Shown here: positions 52,923 to 61,775 of the stretch, piece after piece
Layout: each line of letters opens with the position of its first letter
Position numbering within the stretch: the first letter of the stretch is position 1
Assembly (NCBI GenBank): GCA_025210655.1
Contig: JAOARG010000035.1
Coordinates: 124,001 to 188,000 of the forward strand
Length of the DNA stretch: 64,000 nucleotides
Source: Bacillota bacterium
Lineage (GTDB): Bacteria > Bacillota > Clostridia > Peptostreptococcales > Acidaminobacteraceae
Reading direction: 5' to 3'
Position numbers and translations under genes: made by a program
Notes under the pieces: model-generated
The model's input: the letters and a program-made list of their open reading frames with translations, nothing else
Database searches by the model: none
What the model was told of the DNA's origin: nothing

Positions 52923-52958
52923 TAGCCTAAAGTCGTTTCAGACCTTAGGCTTTAATTT
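52923..52958 (+). terminator. Terminator made from a GCCTAA/TTAGGC pair
   Basis: AGCCTAA (52924-52930) pairs with TTAGGCT (52945-52951), with inner GTC/GAC, followed by TTTAATTTT. The stem ends use the same hexamer as the large arrays. Confidence 0.7.
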
Positions 52959-52979
52959 TGATTTATATTGGAGGATAAA

Positions 52980-53375
52980 ATGAGTAGAAGATTAGCCAGA
53001 GAGACAGCTATGCAATTCTTATATGAGATGGAAATCAACAGTGATTTATCTAAGGAGTACTACAACAAAAATTTAGTAATAAAGTTGATAGATTCTAATG
53101 ACACGGTATTTATTAATAATATTATTAATACTTATATTGACAACAAAGAAGAAGTAGATACCACTATAGAAAGCAATTTGAATAATTGGAAGCTTGATAG
53201 ATTAAACAAGGTTGAACTTAGTATACTAAGACTTGCAGTTACAGAAATTAAGTATATTGAAGATATTCCAAATAAGGTTTCTATCAATGAAGCTGTCGAA
53301 ATTTCTAAAAGGTTCTGTGATGATGAATCCTATGTTTTTATCAATGGTGTCTTAGGGGAAGTCCTAAATGGATAA
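52980..53375 (+). CDS. nusB: Transcription antitermination factor NusB
   Basis: The 131-residue helical protein is NusB, part of the rRNA antitermination complex. Motifs are SRRLARETAMQFLYEME, NWKLDRLNKVELSILRLAVTEI and VSINEAVEISKRFCDD. ATG 52980 follows GGAGG by 6 nt. Its end overlaps the next gene by 8 nt. Confidence 0.94.
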   Translation: MSRRLARETAMQFLYEMEINSDLSKEYYNKNLVIKLIDSNDTVFINNIINTYIDNKEEVDTTIESNLNNWKLDRLNKVELSILRLAVTEIKYIEDIPNKVSINEAVEISKRFCDDESYVFINGVLGEVLNG

Positions 53376-54378
53376 AATGTATCTTGGTATAGATACAAGT
53401 AATTATACCAGCTCAATAGCAGTTGTTGATAGTCATGGTAATATTGTATATAGGGAAGAAATTCTTCTAGATGTAAGAAATAATAATTGTGGCTTAAGGC
53501 AATCGGATGCATATTATCAGCATACCTTCAACTTACCTATGATGATTGAAAGTATGTCGGATAGAATTGAATTATCTGAAATAGCTTCCATAGGTATTTC
53601 TGTCAAACCTAGACCTTATATTTCTTCTTATATGCCTGTTTTTATGGCTGCTTATAATACAGCATCAGTGATATCTTCACTACAAGGCAATGATTTGAGA
53701 TACTATACCCATCAAGATGGCCATTTTTTCGCAAGTATTATGGATAGTAATATTGAGTCATTTAGAGGATGTAATAATTTATGTATCCACTTATCTGGTG
53801 GGACTACAGAATTTATAAAATATAGGATTGATGATAATAAAATAAGTAGTGAAATTTTACTAAGTTCACTGGATATAAGCTTTGGTCAGTTAATTGATAG
53901 AATAGGTGTTGCTAGTAAATTATCATTTCCCTGTGGTAAGGAAATGGATAGAATAAGTAGTGAGTGTAGAGAAGATGTAAAAACCTTCTTCAAACCCACA
54001 ATTAGGAACAAAGGTATTAATATATCTGGTCTTGAAAATAAGTTTAAAAAGATGATAAAAGATGGAAATGATGTAAGTTTAGTTTATAAATCAATATTTC
54101 ATAATATATCAGAGGCTTTAGTTTATCTAATTCATGAGTTGCTTGAAAACTATGAATTTGAAAATATTGTTTTTGTAGGTGGTGTATCTTCGAATTCAGT
54201 AATCATGGAAAAGGTAGGATCCCACGATTTTGGAAAATCAAAAATAATATTCGGAAAAAAAGAAAATCTAAGGGACAATGCAGCAGGAATCGCATATATG
54301 AATTATTTAGGAGTTGAGTATTGTGATACTAGATGGCAGAAAGATTTCAAAGAAAATTACAGAAGAAGTAAAGAGTAA
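53368..54378 (+). CDS. TsaD/Kae1-like paralogue
   Basis: The 336-residue ASKHA-fold protein resembles TsaD, which makes the t6A base of tRNA. MYLGIDTSNYTSSIAVVD is the phosphate-1 motif, THQDGHF corresponds to the HxxGH metal site, and LSGGTTEF and the C-terminal DNAAGIAY match the family. It is diverged and lies in the nusB operon rather than with other t6A genes, so it is probably the Firmicutes paralogue and not the essential TsaD. It overlaps nusB by 8 nt and folD by about 55-65 nt. Confidence 0.78.
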   Translation: MDKMYLGIDTSNYTSSIAVVDSHGNIVYREEILLDVRNNNCGLRQSDAYYQHTFNLPMMIESMSDRIELSEIASIGISVKPRPYISSYMPVFMAAYNTASVISSLQGNDLRYYTHQDGHFFASIMDSNIESFRGCNNLCIHLSGGTTEFIKYRIDDNKISSEILLSSLDISFGQLIDRIGVASKLSFPCGKEMDRISSECREDVKTFFKPTIRNKGINISGLENKFKKMIKDGNDVSLVYKSIFHNISEALVYLIHELLENYEFENIVFVGGVSSNSVIMEKVGSHDFGKSKIIFGKKENLRDNAAGIAYMNYLGVEYCDTRWQKDFKENYRRSKE

Positions 54379-55150
54379 AGTTGAATCATTGGATAAAAAA
54401 CCTGGCTTGGCTTTAATATATATTGGTAAAGACGAATCGTCAAAAGTATACTCTAAAATGATTGTTAAAAAAGCTAAATCTGTTGGATTTAATATTGAAA
54501 CAGTTATTGAAGAAACAATGGATCAAGAAAGTATCCTTGACAAAATCGAGAGCTTTAATAAATCTGATTTAATACATGGTATTATTGTTCAGTTTCCACT
54601 ACCAAAAGATATTGATGAAGAGAAGGTAAGAAATGCAATCGATTATAGAAAAGATGTAGATAGTGCCGGTGTTATAAATACAGGAAACTTATATCTTGGA
54701 AATGATGCATTTATACCATGTACACCGAAGGCAATGACAAGAATATTAGAAGAATATAATCTTGATAATGAAGGCTCTAAAGTAGTTATTGTTGGTAGAT
54801 CAAATGTTGTAGGTAAACCTCTATATGAGTGTCTAAATAGAAAGAATATGACAGTTACAATATGTCATTCAAGGACTAAAAACTTGAGAGAACACACATT
54901 GGATGCTGATATAGTATGTACAGCAGTAGGTAAAAGGAATATCATAAGTTCTGATGACGTGTCAAGAAATTGTGTTGTTATAGATGCAGGAATTAATGTT
55001 GAAGCTGATGGTATGTATGGTGACGTGGATTACGTAAGTTTGGAAAATCACGTGAGTTGGATTACACCTGTTCCTGGTGGAGTTGGTCCTGTTACTACAG
55101 CGATTTTACTTGAAAATACTTTGGAGGCTTATTATAAAAATGAGGCTTAA
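54323..55150 (+). CDS. folD: Methylenetetrahydrofolate dehydrogenase/cyclohydrolase FolD
   Basis: FolD interconverts 5,10-methylene- and 10-formyl-tetrahydrofolate. The protein (275 residues) has the substrate-binding YIGKDESSKVYSKMIVKKAK, with catalytic Lys in the latter, VQFPLP, and the NAD(P) site VVIVGRSNVVGKP. The GTG 54323 start is preferred since AGGAG ends 9 nt before it; TTG 54314 abuts that site. Either start lies inside the TsaD-like gene, an unusually long overlap. The stop overlaps the xseA start. Confidence 0.92.
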   Translation: MILDGRKISKKITEEVKSKVESLDKKPGLALIYIGKDESSKVYSKMIVKKAKSVGFNIETVIEETMDQESILDKIESFNKSDLIHGIIVQFPLPKDIDEEKVRNAIDYRKDVDSAGVINTGNLYLGNDAFIPCTPKAMTRILEEYNLDNEGSKVVIVGRSNVVGKPLYECLNRKNMTVTICHSRTKNLREHTLDADIVCTAVGKRNIISSDDVSRNCVVIDAGINVEADGMYGDVDYVSLENHVSWITPVPGGVGPVTTAILLENTLEAYYKNEA

Positions 55151-56363
55151 ATCATTTAGTGTAAGTCAAGTAAATAACTATATAAAAAGGATCATATCTT
55201 ATGATCCCATTTTATCTAATATTACAGTTGAAGGAGAAATATCAAATTTTAAAAGACATTCAAGCGGCCATGCTTATTTCTCGATAAAGGATGATACATC
55301 AAAACTCAACTGTGTGATGTTTAGGTTAAACCTTGAAAAAATTACTTTCCCAATAGTTGATGGGATGAACGTTAGTATAAAAGGTAATATAAATGTTTAT
55401 GAGCGAGATGGTAAATATCAATTATATGCAGAAAAGATTAATCTTCTAGGTGAAGGTGAATTAAAAGAGAAGTTTGAAAAGCTTAAGAAAAAACTTGGAG
55501 ATGAAGGACTCTTTGATCCTAATATAAAAAAAGAACTGCCTAAGTTTCCTAGCAAGATTGCAGTTATTACTTCACCTACAGGAGCAGCTGTAAAAGATGT
55601 TATCTCAGTTGCCAAAAGAAGAAATGATTCTATTGAAATCATCATTGCACCTGTAAGGATTCAAGGTGAATTTTCAAAAAAGGAAATTGTAAAAGCCATT
55701 GAAGATGTAAATAACTTAGAAAACATAGATTTGATTATTCTAAGTCGTGGTGGTGGTTCTATTGAAGAATTATGGGCATTTAATGAAGAAGTAGTTGCAA
55801 GAGCGATTTACGAAAGTGAAGTTCCTATTATATCTGGGGTTGGCCATGAGACCGATTTTACAATAAGCGATTTTGTTTCAGATTTTAGAGCTCCTACACC
55901 TTCAGCAGCTGCTGAAGTAGCAATTCCTCAAAAGAAACAGATAATTAATGAACTGGATTTTCTTATAAGTAGCATAAAACATAGCATCAATAAAAAAGTT
56001 GAAATTCGGTGTTCAGAAATTGAAGGATTCAGCCCAGCTAGCTACAAAAATATTCTAAACTCAAAGATAAAAAATTATAATCGTGATATAACATTAGAAA
56101 TAAATAGGGCATCGGAGATTCTTGCTAATAATTTGACTAGATATGAGCTTGAACTTGATTATATATTCAACAATTTGAATAACTTAAATCCACTTAATAT
56201 TCTACAAAAGGGATATACTGTGGTTGAAAACTCCAAAGGTAGTGTTTTAACTTCTGGAATGGATTTAAAGAAAGATGATGAAATAGATATCATTTTTTCG
56301 GATTCTATTGTAAAGGCTAGGGTTTTAGAAAGGAATGAAAACAGTGAGTTCAAAAAACTTTGA
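55140..56363 (+). CDS. xseA: Exodeoxyribonuclease VII large subunit
   Basis: The 407-residue subunit has an N-terminal OB fold (VSQVNNYIKRII; SNITVEGEISNFKRHSSGHAYFSIKD). The catalytic domain follows with ITSPTGAAVKDV, RGGGSIEELWAFNEE and GVGHETDFTISD. ExoVII degrades single-stranded DNA with the small subunit encoded next. ATG 55140 overlaps the end of folD by 11 nt. The C-terminal helical part is shorter than in E. coli XseA, as is usual in Firmicutes. Confidence 0.94.
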   Translation: MRLKSFSVSQVNNYIKRIISYDPILSNITVEGEISNFKRHSSGHAYFSIKDDTSKLNCVMFRLNLEKITFPIVDGMNVSIKGNINVYERDGKYQLYAEKINLLGEGELKEKFEKLKKKLGDEGLFDPNIKKELPKFPSKIAVITSPTGAAVKDVISVAKRRNDSIEIIIAPVRIQGEFSKKEIVKAIEDVNNLENIDLIILSRGGGSIEELWAFNEEVVARAIYESEVPIISGVGHETDFTISDFVSDFRAPTPSAAAEVAIPQKKQIINELDFLISSIKHSINKKVEIRCSEIEGFSPASYKNILNSKIKNYNRDITLEINRASEILANNLTRYELELDYIFNNLNNLNPLNILQKGYTVVENSKGSVLTSGMDLKKDDEIDIIFSDSIVKARVLERNENSEFKKL

Positions 56364-56565
56364 AAAAGATTACGAGAAACTTAAAGCTATTGTAAAAGAA
56401 ATGGAAAAGGAAGATGTTAGCCTGGATCAGTCCTTAAAAAATTTTGAGCAAGCAACAAAACTTTACAAAGACTGTAGAGACTACTTAGTAAGTACTAAGA
56501 AAAAAATAAAGATACTAAATGACGGTATAGAAGATATATTTGAAAAAGATTCATTGGAGGATTAA
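56335..56565 (+). CDS. xseB: Exodeoxyribonuclease VII small subunit
   Basis: The 76-residue helical subunit has the family core FEKDYEKLKAIVKEMEKEDVSLDQSL with the typical LDQSLKNFEQATKLYK. Several copies bind each XseA. The start at ATG 56335 leaves little room after the AGAAAGG site; GTG 56344 is better spaced and would give 73 residues. It overlaps xseA by about 20-29 nt, giving tight coupling. Confidence 0.92.
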   Translation: MKTVSSKNFEKDYEKLKAIVKEMEKEDVSLDQSLKNFEQATKLYKDCRDYLVSTKKKIKILNDGIEDIFEKDSLED

Positions 56566-56567
56566 AT

Positions 56568-57449
56568 ATGTTTCAAAATTATTATAATAAATCTAAGGAA
56601 ACAATTGATAATCACATTCAAACTATGATTAATCCATCAAATGATTTCGAAAAAGTTATCGTTGAAGCTATGAACTATAGCTACTTGTCTGGTGGAAAAA
56701 GACTTAGACCTGTAATGACTTTAGAGGCTTTTAAACTTTTCAATGACAATATTGATAAAAACATCTTAGATTTTGCGTCGGCTATAGAAATGATTCACTG
56801 CTATTCACTTATACATGATGATCTTCCAGCAATGGATAATGATGACTTAAGAAGGGGAAGGGCAACTAATCATATAAAATTTGACGAAGCAACTGCAATA
56901 CTTGCAGGAGATGGACTACTTAACTATGCAAGTGAAACGATTTTTAAAACTGTAATAAATAGTGGATATAAGAAAGAATACGTTGATGCGGGCTATCTAT
57001 TAATGGAGTCATCTGGTTATCAAGGGATGATATCCGGTCAAGTAATAGACATTACAACAGAAGACAGACAAATATCAAAAGAAGAATTGGAATATATACA
57101 CAATAATAAAACATCAAAATTAATAAAAGCTTCATTACTTTGTGGTACAATTATAGGACAGGGATATGAATATAACGAAATCATTAATTCATATGGAGAG
57201 AAAATTGGTTTAGCTTTCCAGATCATTGATGATATTCTTGATATAGAAAGTACAAAAGAAGTACTTGGTAAATCTACTGGTAAGGATGAGGACTCAAACA
57301 AAAATACATTTCCAAAACTTTATGGACTTGCTGAATCAAAAATCATAGCAAGAGAACTTATCGAGTCAAGTAAGACAGCAATAAAAGACATTGATAAAAA
57401 TGGCTTTTTTACAGGTTTAGCGGATTATATTATTAATAGGAAATATTAA
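56568..57449 (+). CDS. ispA: Polyprenyl synthetase (farnesyl diphosphate synthase)
   Basis: The 293-residue trans-prenyltransferase condenses IPP with DMAPP/GPP. It has YLSGGKRLRPV, the first Asp-rich motif DDLPAMDNDDLRRGR, and the second DDILDIES region. A farnesyl product is inferred from length and family position. Together with dxs downstream it forms the isoprenoid part of the operon. Confidence 0.93.
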   Translation: MFQNYYNKSKETIDNHIQTMINPSNDFEKVIVEAMNYSYLSGGKRLRPVMTLEAFKLFNDNIDKNILDFASAIEMIHCYSLIHDDLPAMDNDDLRRGRATNHIKFDEATAILAGDGLLNYASETIFKTVINSGYKKEYVDAGYLLMESSGYQGMISGQVIDITTEDRQISKEELEYIHNNKTSKLIKASLLCGTIIGQGYEYNEIINSYGEKIGLAFQIIDDILDIESTKEVLGKSTGKDEDSNKNTFPKLYGLAESKIIARELIESSKTAIKDIDKNGFFTGLADYIINRKY

Positions 57450-57462
57450 GAGGTGTTATAGA

Positions 57463-57906
57463 GTGACATATTTTACTGAACTATTTGACAATAAGATATT
57501 CGTGGTGGCATTTGTAGCTTGGTTTATGGCACAGCTAATTAAGGTTGTTCTTACTTTGCTAGTCACGAAAAAGTTTGATTTAAATAGGTTTGTAGGTTCT
57601 GGTGGAATGCCTAGTTCACATACATCTTTTGTCATGGGCTTATCAACTGCTATTGGATTAGAGTATGGGTGGAATTCAAATATTTATGCATTTGCCTTAA
57701 CCTTTGCTTTAATAGTTATGTACGATGCATCAGGTGTAAGAAGATCCGTAGGTAAACAGGCAACAATACTAAATACTATAATTGAAGATTTATATAAACA
57801 TAAACACGTTGGTGAGAGTAAGTTAAAAGAACTTGTAGGCCATACACCATTTGAAGTTATAGTAGGTGCTGTTTTGGGTATTTTCATAGCAAATATGATG
57901 ATATAA
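57463..57906 (+). CDS. Divergent PAP2 family membrane phosphatase-like protein (YuiD-like)
   Basis: The 147-residue membrane protein belongs to the divergent acid-phosphatase (DivPAP) family: QLIKVVLTLLVTKKFDLNRFVGSGGMPSSHTSFVMGL, then DASGVRRSVGKQA with Arg, and a final GHTPFEVIVGAVLGI. Family members may act on lipid or prenyl phosphates. The position just after ispA is suggestive. It starts with GTG 57463 after GAGGTG. The OLE RNA begins about 14 nt downstream of its stop. Confidence 0.85.
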   Translation: MTYFTELFDNKIFVVAFVAWFMAQLIKVVLTLLVTKKFDLNRFVGSGGMPSSHTSFVMGLSTAIGLEYGWNSNIYAFALTFALIVMYDASGVRRSVGKQATILNTIIEDLYKHKHVGESKLKELVGHTPFEVIVGAVLGIFIANMMI

Positions 57907-57920
57907 ATTATGATTGTTTT

Positions 57921-58431
57921 GGTGGCGCAGTATCCTAGTCAGAAATCATAACTCTGAAGGCGGGGCTAAAAATCCGTCAAAGGGCACATCGATGAAGTTC
58001 CTGGTTAGGGCTTTTAACGCCCAGTTAAGGGTCTTTTCTGGGAGTAAGGAAACGGGGCGCTCTACAATGGCATGTAGATAACGACCCTTTATCCGTGGAG
58101 ACTTGCTTATGCAAGATAAAACCTGCACTCTGGGATAACTAGATGTAGCGTAGCCTGCCTTGAGTGGTTTTGGTAGACGATATATAATTTTTCTAAACCC
58201 TAACTGCAAAAGAGGCTAAGAATTATGAAATCTGTTGAGGAAATCTCCTAGGCTGTTCGAATAGAGGCAATTTAAGGATTGTAGTGTGGACTAAGTGGTG
58301 ATTCAGTTTTAGAAATGGTGACATTCTAAATAGACATTTAAATGGAAACGGCTGAACTGGCGACAGTACAGTATGTCTATGGGAAATCCTACTGAACCTA
58401 AGCCGCAAATTTTACTTATATTGCTGCCACC
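57921..58431 (+). ncRNA. ole: OLE RNA (ornate, large, extremophilic)
   Basis: A 549-nt gene-free stretch here is clearly richer in G+C and has no coding potential. It can fold extensively: GGTGGC (57921-57926) closes with GCCACC (58426-58431); AAGGGTC (58027-58033) with GACCCTT (58083-58089); CTTGC/GCAAG at 58102-58115; and ATAGACAT (58330-58337) with ATGTCTAT (58373-58380). OLE RNAs are about 600 nt, occur mainly in anaerobic or extremophilic Firmicutes, and lie beside the gene for OapA, exactly as here. The OLE RNP is membrane-bound and linked to magnesium, alcohol and cold stress. True 5' and 3' ends are unmapped. Confidence 0.9.
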
Positions 58432-58455
58432 TTAATATATAAAGTAGGAAAAAAT

Positions 58456-59025
58456 ATGAAGAAGAAGACTAAAAACAATTCTAATAAAAAATATAGGTGG
58501 ATAATAAATGTAAGTATATCAACATTTATTATCGCTATATTAATGAGCGTTATTTCAGAGTTTTTAATGAGAAATTTAAAAACTTTTTTGACGTTTTTTG
58601 TTTTAATTCTAATAGTACTAGTGGGGATAATATTTGATACTATTGGTATTGCTGTTACATCAGCTGATATAAAACATTTTAATGCAATGGCATCTAGAAA
58701 GATCAAAGGTGCAAAATACGGAGTTAAGCTAGTAAGTAATGCTGGACAAGTGTCCAATTTTTGCAATGACGTAATTGGAGATATTGCTGGGATAGTCAGT
58801 GGTTCTGCTATTGCAGTTATTGTACTCAGGTTAAGTACAGGACAAACAGATAAACTAACATTTTTACTAAATATAATTTTAAGTGCAGTTATAGCTGCAA
58901 TAACGGTTGGTGGAAAGGCTATAGGAAAGGAAATTGCTATTTCAAAATCAACTGATATTGTACATAAAGTAGGCATTATACTTGAGAAAATTGAAAACAA
59001 AACTGGTATAAAGGTTATAAAATAA
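58456..59025 (+). CDS. oapA: OLE-associated membrane protein OapA
   Basis: The 189-residue protein has about four transmembrane helices (roughly 14-36, 43-60, 106-125 and 132-155). Its core signature DTIGIAVTSAD (D61 to D71) is followed by GAKYGVKLVSNAGQVSNFCNDV. OapA binds OLE RNA and recruits it to the membrane; it also resembles the DUF21 part of magnesium transporters. ATG 58456 lies 25 nt after the terminal OLE helix, with TAGGA as RBS. The tail is basic. Confidence 0.9.
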   Translation: MKKKTKNNSNKKYRWIINVSISTFIIAILMSVISEFLMRNLKTFLTFFVLILIVLVGIIFDTIGIAVTSADIKHFNAMASRKIKGAKYGVKLVSNAGQVSNFCNDVIGDIAGIVSGSAIAVIVLRLSTGQTDKLTFLLNIILSAVIAAITVGGKAIGKEIAISKSTDIVHKVGIILEKIENKTGIKVIK

Positions 59026-59065
59026 ATGTATAAGCATAGTATGCTGAACTTAGAAAGGTGATATA

Positions 59066-60928
59066 ATGTATAGAATTCTACAGGACGTAAATAGTCCTAA
59101 AGATATTAAAAATCTAAGTAATGATAAACTAGATTTATTGGCTAATGATATAAGAAAATTTTTAATAGATAACATTTCAAAGACAGGTGGTCATTTTGCA
59201 TCCAATCTCGGTGTAGTTGAACTTACTATAGCCCTTCACAGGGTTTTTGATTCCCCAAAGGATAAACTAATTTGGGATGTAGGACATCAAGGTTATGTTC
59301 ATAAGATATTGACAGGGAGAAAAGATAAATTTACTTCCCTTAGACAAATTGATGGACTAAGTGGTTTTCTTAAATCCTCTGAATCAGAGCATGATGTTTT
59401 CAATGCTGGACATAGTTCAACATCGATCTCAGCTGGTCTAGGTATGGTAATTAGTAGAGAGCTAAATCAAGAAGACAACAATGTTGTATCTATAATAGGT
59501 GATGGTGCATTAACTGGAGGTATGGCTCTAGAAGCCTTGAACCATGCTGGTAGTTTAGGTAAAAAATTCATTGTAATACTTAATGACAACAATATGTCTA
59601 TTTCACAGAATGTAGGCTCCTTATCTAAAGTTTTAACAAAATTAAGAAGCGATCCAGCTTATTTTAGATTAAAAGAAGATGTAGAAAAAGTATTAAATAA
59701 AGTGCCTTGTGTTGGTAAAGAAGCAGTTAAGGCCATTCAGAAAGTAAAAACAGGATTGAAGCATACACTGATACGTACAGGCATATTTGAAGAAATGGGT
59801 TTTAACTATTTAGGACCTGTTGACGGTCATGATATACAGGGATTAACTGAAATCCTTAGCACTGCAAGAGATATGAATGATCCAGTACTTATACACGTGA
59901 TTACGAAAAAGGGAAATGGATATAAAAGTGCAGAGCTTGATCCAGGAACTTATCATGGGGTAAGTTGTTTTTCTCCAGATAAAGGTATTTGTAAGAGCGA
60001 TAAGATTACCTATAGTAAGGTGTTTGGTAATAAATTAATACAAATGGCTGAGAACGATAAGGATATAGTTGCAATATCTGCCGCTATGCCTTCAGGAACA
60101 GGCTTAACAGAATTCTCCAACAAGTACAAAGATAGATTTTTTGATGTAGGAATAGCTGAACAACATGGAGCAACTTTTGCTGCTGGACTTGCTAAAGAGG
60201 GAAAGAAGCCTTATTTTGCAGTATACTCTACCTTTATGCAAAGAGCCTATGATCAAATACTTCATGATATTTGTTTACAAGAACTATCTGTTAAACTGTG
60301 TTTAGATAGAGCTGGTATTGTTGGTAACGATGGTGAAACACATCATGGAATATATGACATTTCCTATCTATCTACAATGCCAAATATGACTTTATTGGCA
60401 CCAATGGATGGAATAGAACTTGAAGGAGCACTTGAATACGTTAATAATTTCAATGGTCCTATCGCTATCAGGTATCCAAGGGGAGAAGTTAAAAATGTTG
60501 AAAGAGAATCAATTGATTTAACTTATACTACAGACCCTGAAAAATTTGGTGAAGGAAATGATTTTCTTATAGTAGCTGTAGGTAATATGGTTATTAGAGG
60601 ATTAGAAATAGTAGAAAGCTTAAAAGAAAGAAACATTAACGGTTCTGTTATAAATCCAAAGCTTGCTTACCCAATAAAAAACGACAAATTGTTTGAAATG
60701 ATAAATAGCTATGACAATGTTTATACTCTAGAGGATAATATAATAACTGGTGGTTTTGGTAGCAATTTATTAATGGAATGTACAGGAAAAAATATGAAGT
60801 TTAATAAATTCAATATTTTTGCTTTCCCCAATATACAAATAGTACATGGAGATGTGACTAGTTTGTATAAGAAATATGGTTTAGATACAAAGAGCCTAGT
60901 AGAAAAAATATTTGAAGATTTTAAATAG
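59066..60928 (+). CDS. dxs: 1-deoxy-D-xylulose-5-phosphate synthase
   Basis: Dxs condenses pyruvate and glyceraldehyde 3-phosphate in the first MEP-pathway step. The 620-residue ThDP enzyme has WDVGHQGYVHKILTGR, the ThDP motif GDGALTGGMALEALNHAG, and the pyrimidine-domain DVGIAEQHGATFAAG. The family's DRAGIVGNDGETHHG is also present. Length is normal. It lies 40 nt after oapA with AAGGTG upstream. Confidence 0.96.
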   Translation: MYRILQDVNSPKDIKNLSNDKLDLLANDIRKFLIDNISKTGGHFASNLGVVELTIALHRVFDSPKDKLIWDVGHQGYVHKILTGRKDKFTSLRQIDGLSGFLKSSESEHDVFNAGHSSTSISAGLGMVISRELNQEDNNVVSIIGDGALTGGMALEALNHAGSLGKKFIVILNDNNMSISQNVGSLSKVLTKLRSDPAYFRLKEDVEKVLNKVPCVGKEAVKAIQKVKTGLKHTLIRTGIFEEMGFNYLGPVDGHDIQGLTEILSTARDMNDPVLIHVITKKGNGYKSAELDPGTYHGVSCFSPDKGICKSDKITYSKVFGNKLIQMAENDKDIVAISAAMPSGTGLTEFSNKYKDRFFDVGIAEQHGATFAAGLAKEGKKPYFAVYSTFMQRAYDQILHDICLQELSVKLCLDRAGIVGNDGETHHGIYDISYLSTMPNMTLLAPMDGIELEGALEYVNNFNGPIAIRYPRGEVKNVERESIDLTYTTDPEKFGEGNDFLIVAVGNMVIRGLEIVESLKERNINGSVINPKLAYPIKNDKLFEMINSYDNVYTLEDNIITGGFGSNLLMECTGKNMKFNKFNIFAFPNIQIVHGDVTSLYKKYGLDTKSLVEKIFEDFK

Positions 60929-60945
60929 AAGAATAGAGGGATATT

Positions 60946-61761
60946 TTGAAGAAGAAGGAAAGAATAGATAAACTTTTGGCTGAGTTGGGTCACTATGATA
61001 GTAGAGAAAAGGCTAAAAGGGCTGTCATGGCTGGTTTAGTATACATTGATGAAGTAAAGATTGATAAGGCAGGTACTGAAGTACCTGTGGATGCAAATAT
61101 TATCTTAAAAGATAGTGGACCTAAGTATGTAAGCCGTGGTGGTCTTAAACTGGAGAAAGCTATTAAAAATTATGGACTTGATCTGACTAACAAGGTTTGT
61201 ATGGATATAGGATCATCAACTGGTGGATTTACTGACTGTATGCTTCAAAACGGTGCAACTAAAGTATATTCTGTTGATGTTGGTTACGGTCAACTTGATT
61301 GGAAATTGAGAAATGATTCCAGAGTTGTATGTATGGAGAAAACCAACATTAGATATGTAACTAGGGAAGATATTGATGATGATCTTGACTTCGTGTCAAT
61401 AGATGTTTCATTTATATCATTAAGGTTAGTACTTCCAGTAGCTAAAGCACTTTTAAAGGAAAGTGGTCAAATAGTATTTTTGATTAAACCACAGTTTGAG
61501 GCGGGAAGGGAACAAGTGAAAAAGAACGGTGTTGTAAGGGACAAAAAAGTCCATGTAAGCGTTCTAGAAAAGACATTGGATACTGCTTGTAAACTTGGTT
61601 TTTCATTAAAAGAACTTACTTATTCTCCTATTACAGGACCAAAGGGGAATATGGAATTTTTAGCATATTGTTCTATCGACGATGAGTCACCAAAGACAGT
61701 TGATATCAACTCAATAAAAAGATTAGTTGATGCTGCACATGAAGAGCTTGTAAAAAAATAA
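60946..61761 (+). CDS. tlyA: TlyA-family rRNA 2'-O-methyltransferase
   Basis: The 271-residue protein has an N-terminal S4 RNA-binding domain (RIDKLLAELGHYDSREKAKRAV) and an FtsJ-like methyltransferase with VCMDIGSSTGGFTDC. FVSIDVSFISL and KPQFEAGREQV follow. TlyA methylates cytidines in 16S and/or 23S rRNA; in other species this also affects capreomycin sensitivity. It starts with TTG 60946 after GAGGG. The dxs-tlyA-argR-recN order is conserved in Firmicutes. Confidence 0.93.
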   Translation: MKKKERIDKLLAELGHYDSREKAKRAVMAGLVYIDEVKIDKAGTEVPVDANIILKDSGPKYVSRGGLKLEKAIKNYGLDLTNKVCMDIGSSTGGFTDCMLQNGATKVYSVDVGYGQLDWKLRNDSRVVCMEKTNIRYVTREDIDDDLDFVSIDVSFISLRLVLPVAKALLKESGQIVFLIKPQFEAGREQVKKNGVVRDKKVHVSVLEKTLDTACKLGFSLKELTYSPITGPKGNMEFLAYCSIDDESPKTVDINSIKRLVDAAHEELVKK

Positions 61762-61775
61762 TTGAGGGGGATTTT

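Noticed and set aside
57946-58408. Short minus-strand frames inside the 549-nt gene-free stretch, or a decayed coding gene
   Set aside because: They have no RBS and no protein family pattern, and the DNA shows multiple compensatory helices and OLE context. A structured RNA explains it better.
58416-59000. Long open frame on the minus strand opposite oapA (194 residues)
   Set aside because: It is the mirror of a clear membrane protein gene, has no RBS, and its hydrophobic composition follows from the opposite strand. Similar antisense frames throughout the window were left out for the same reason.
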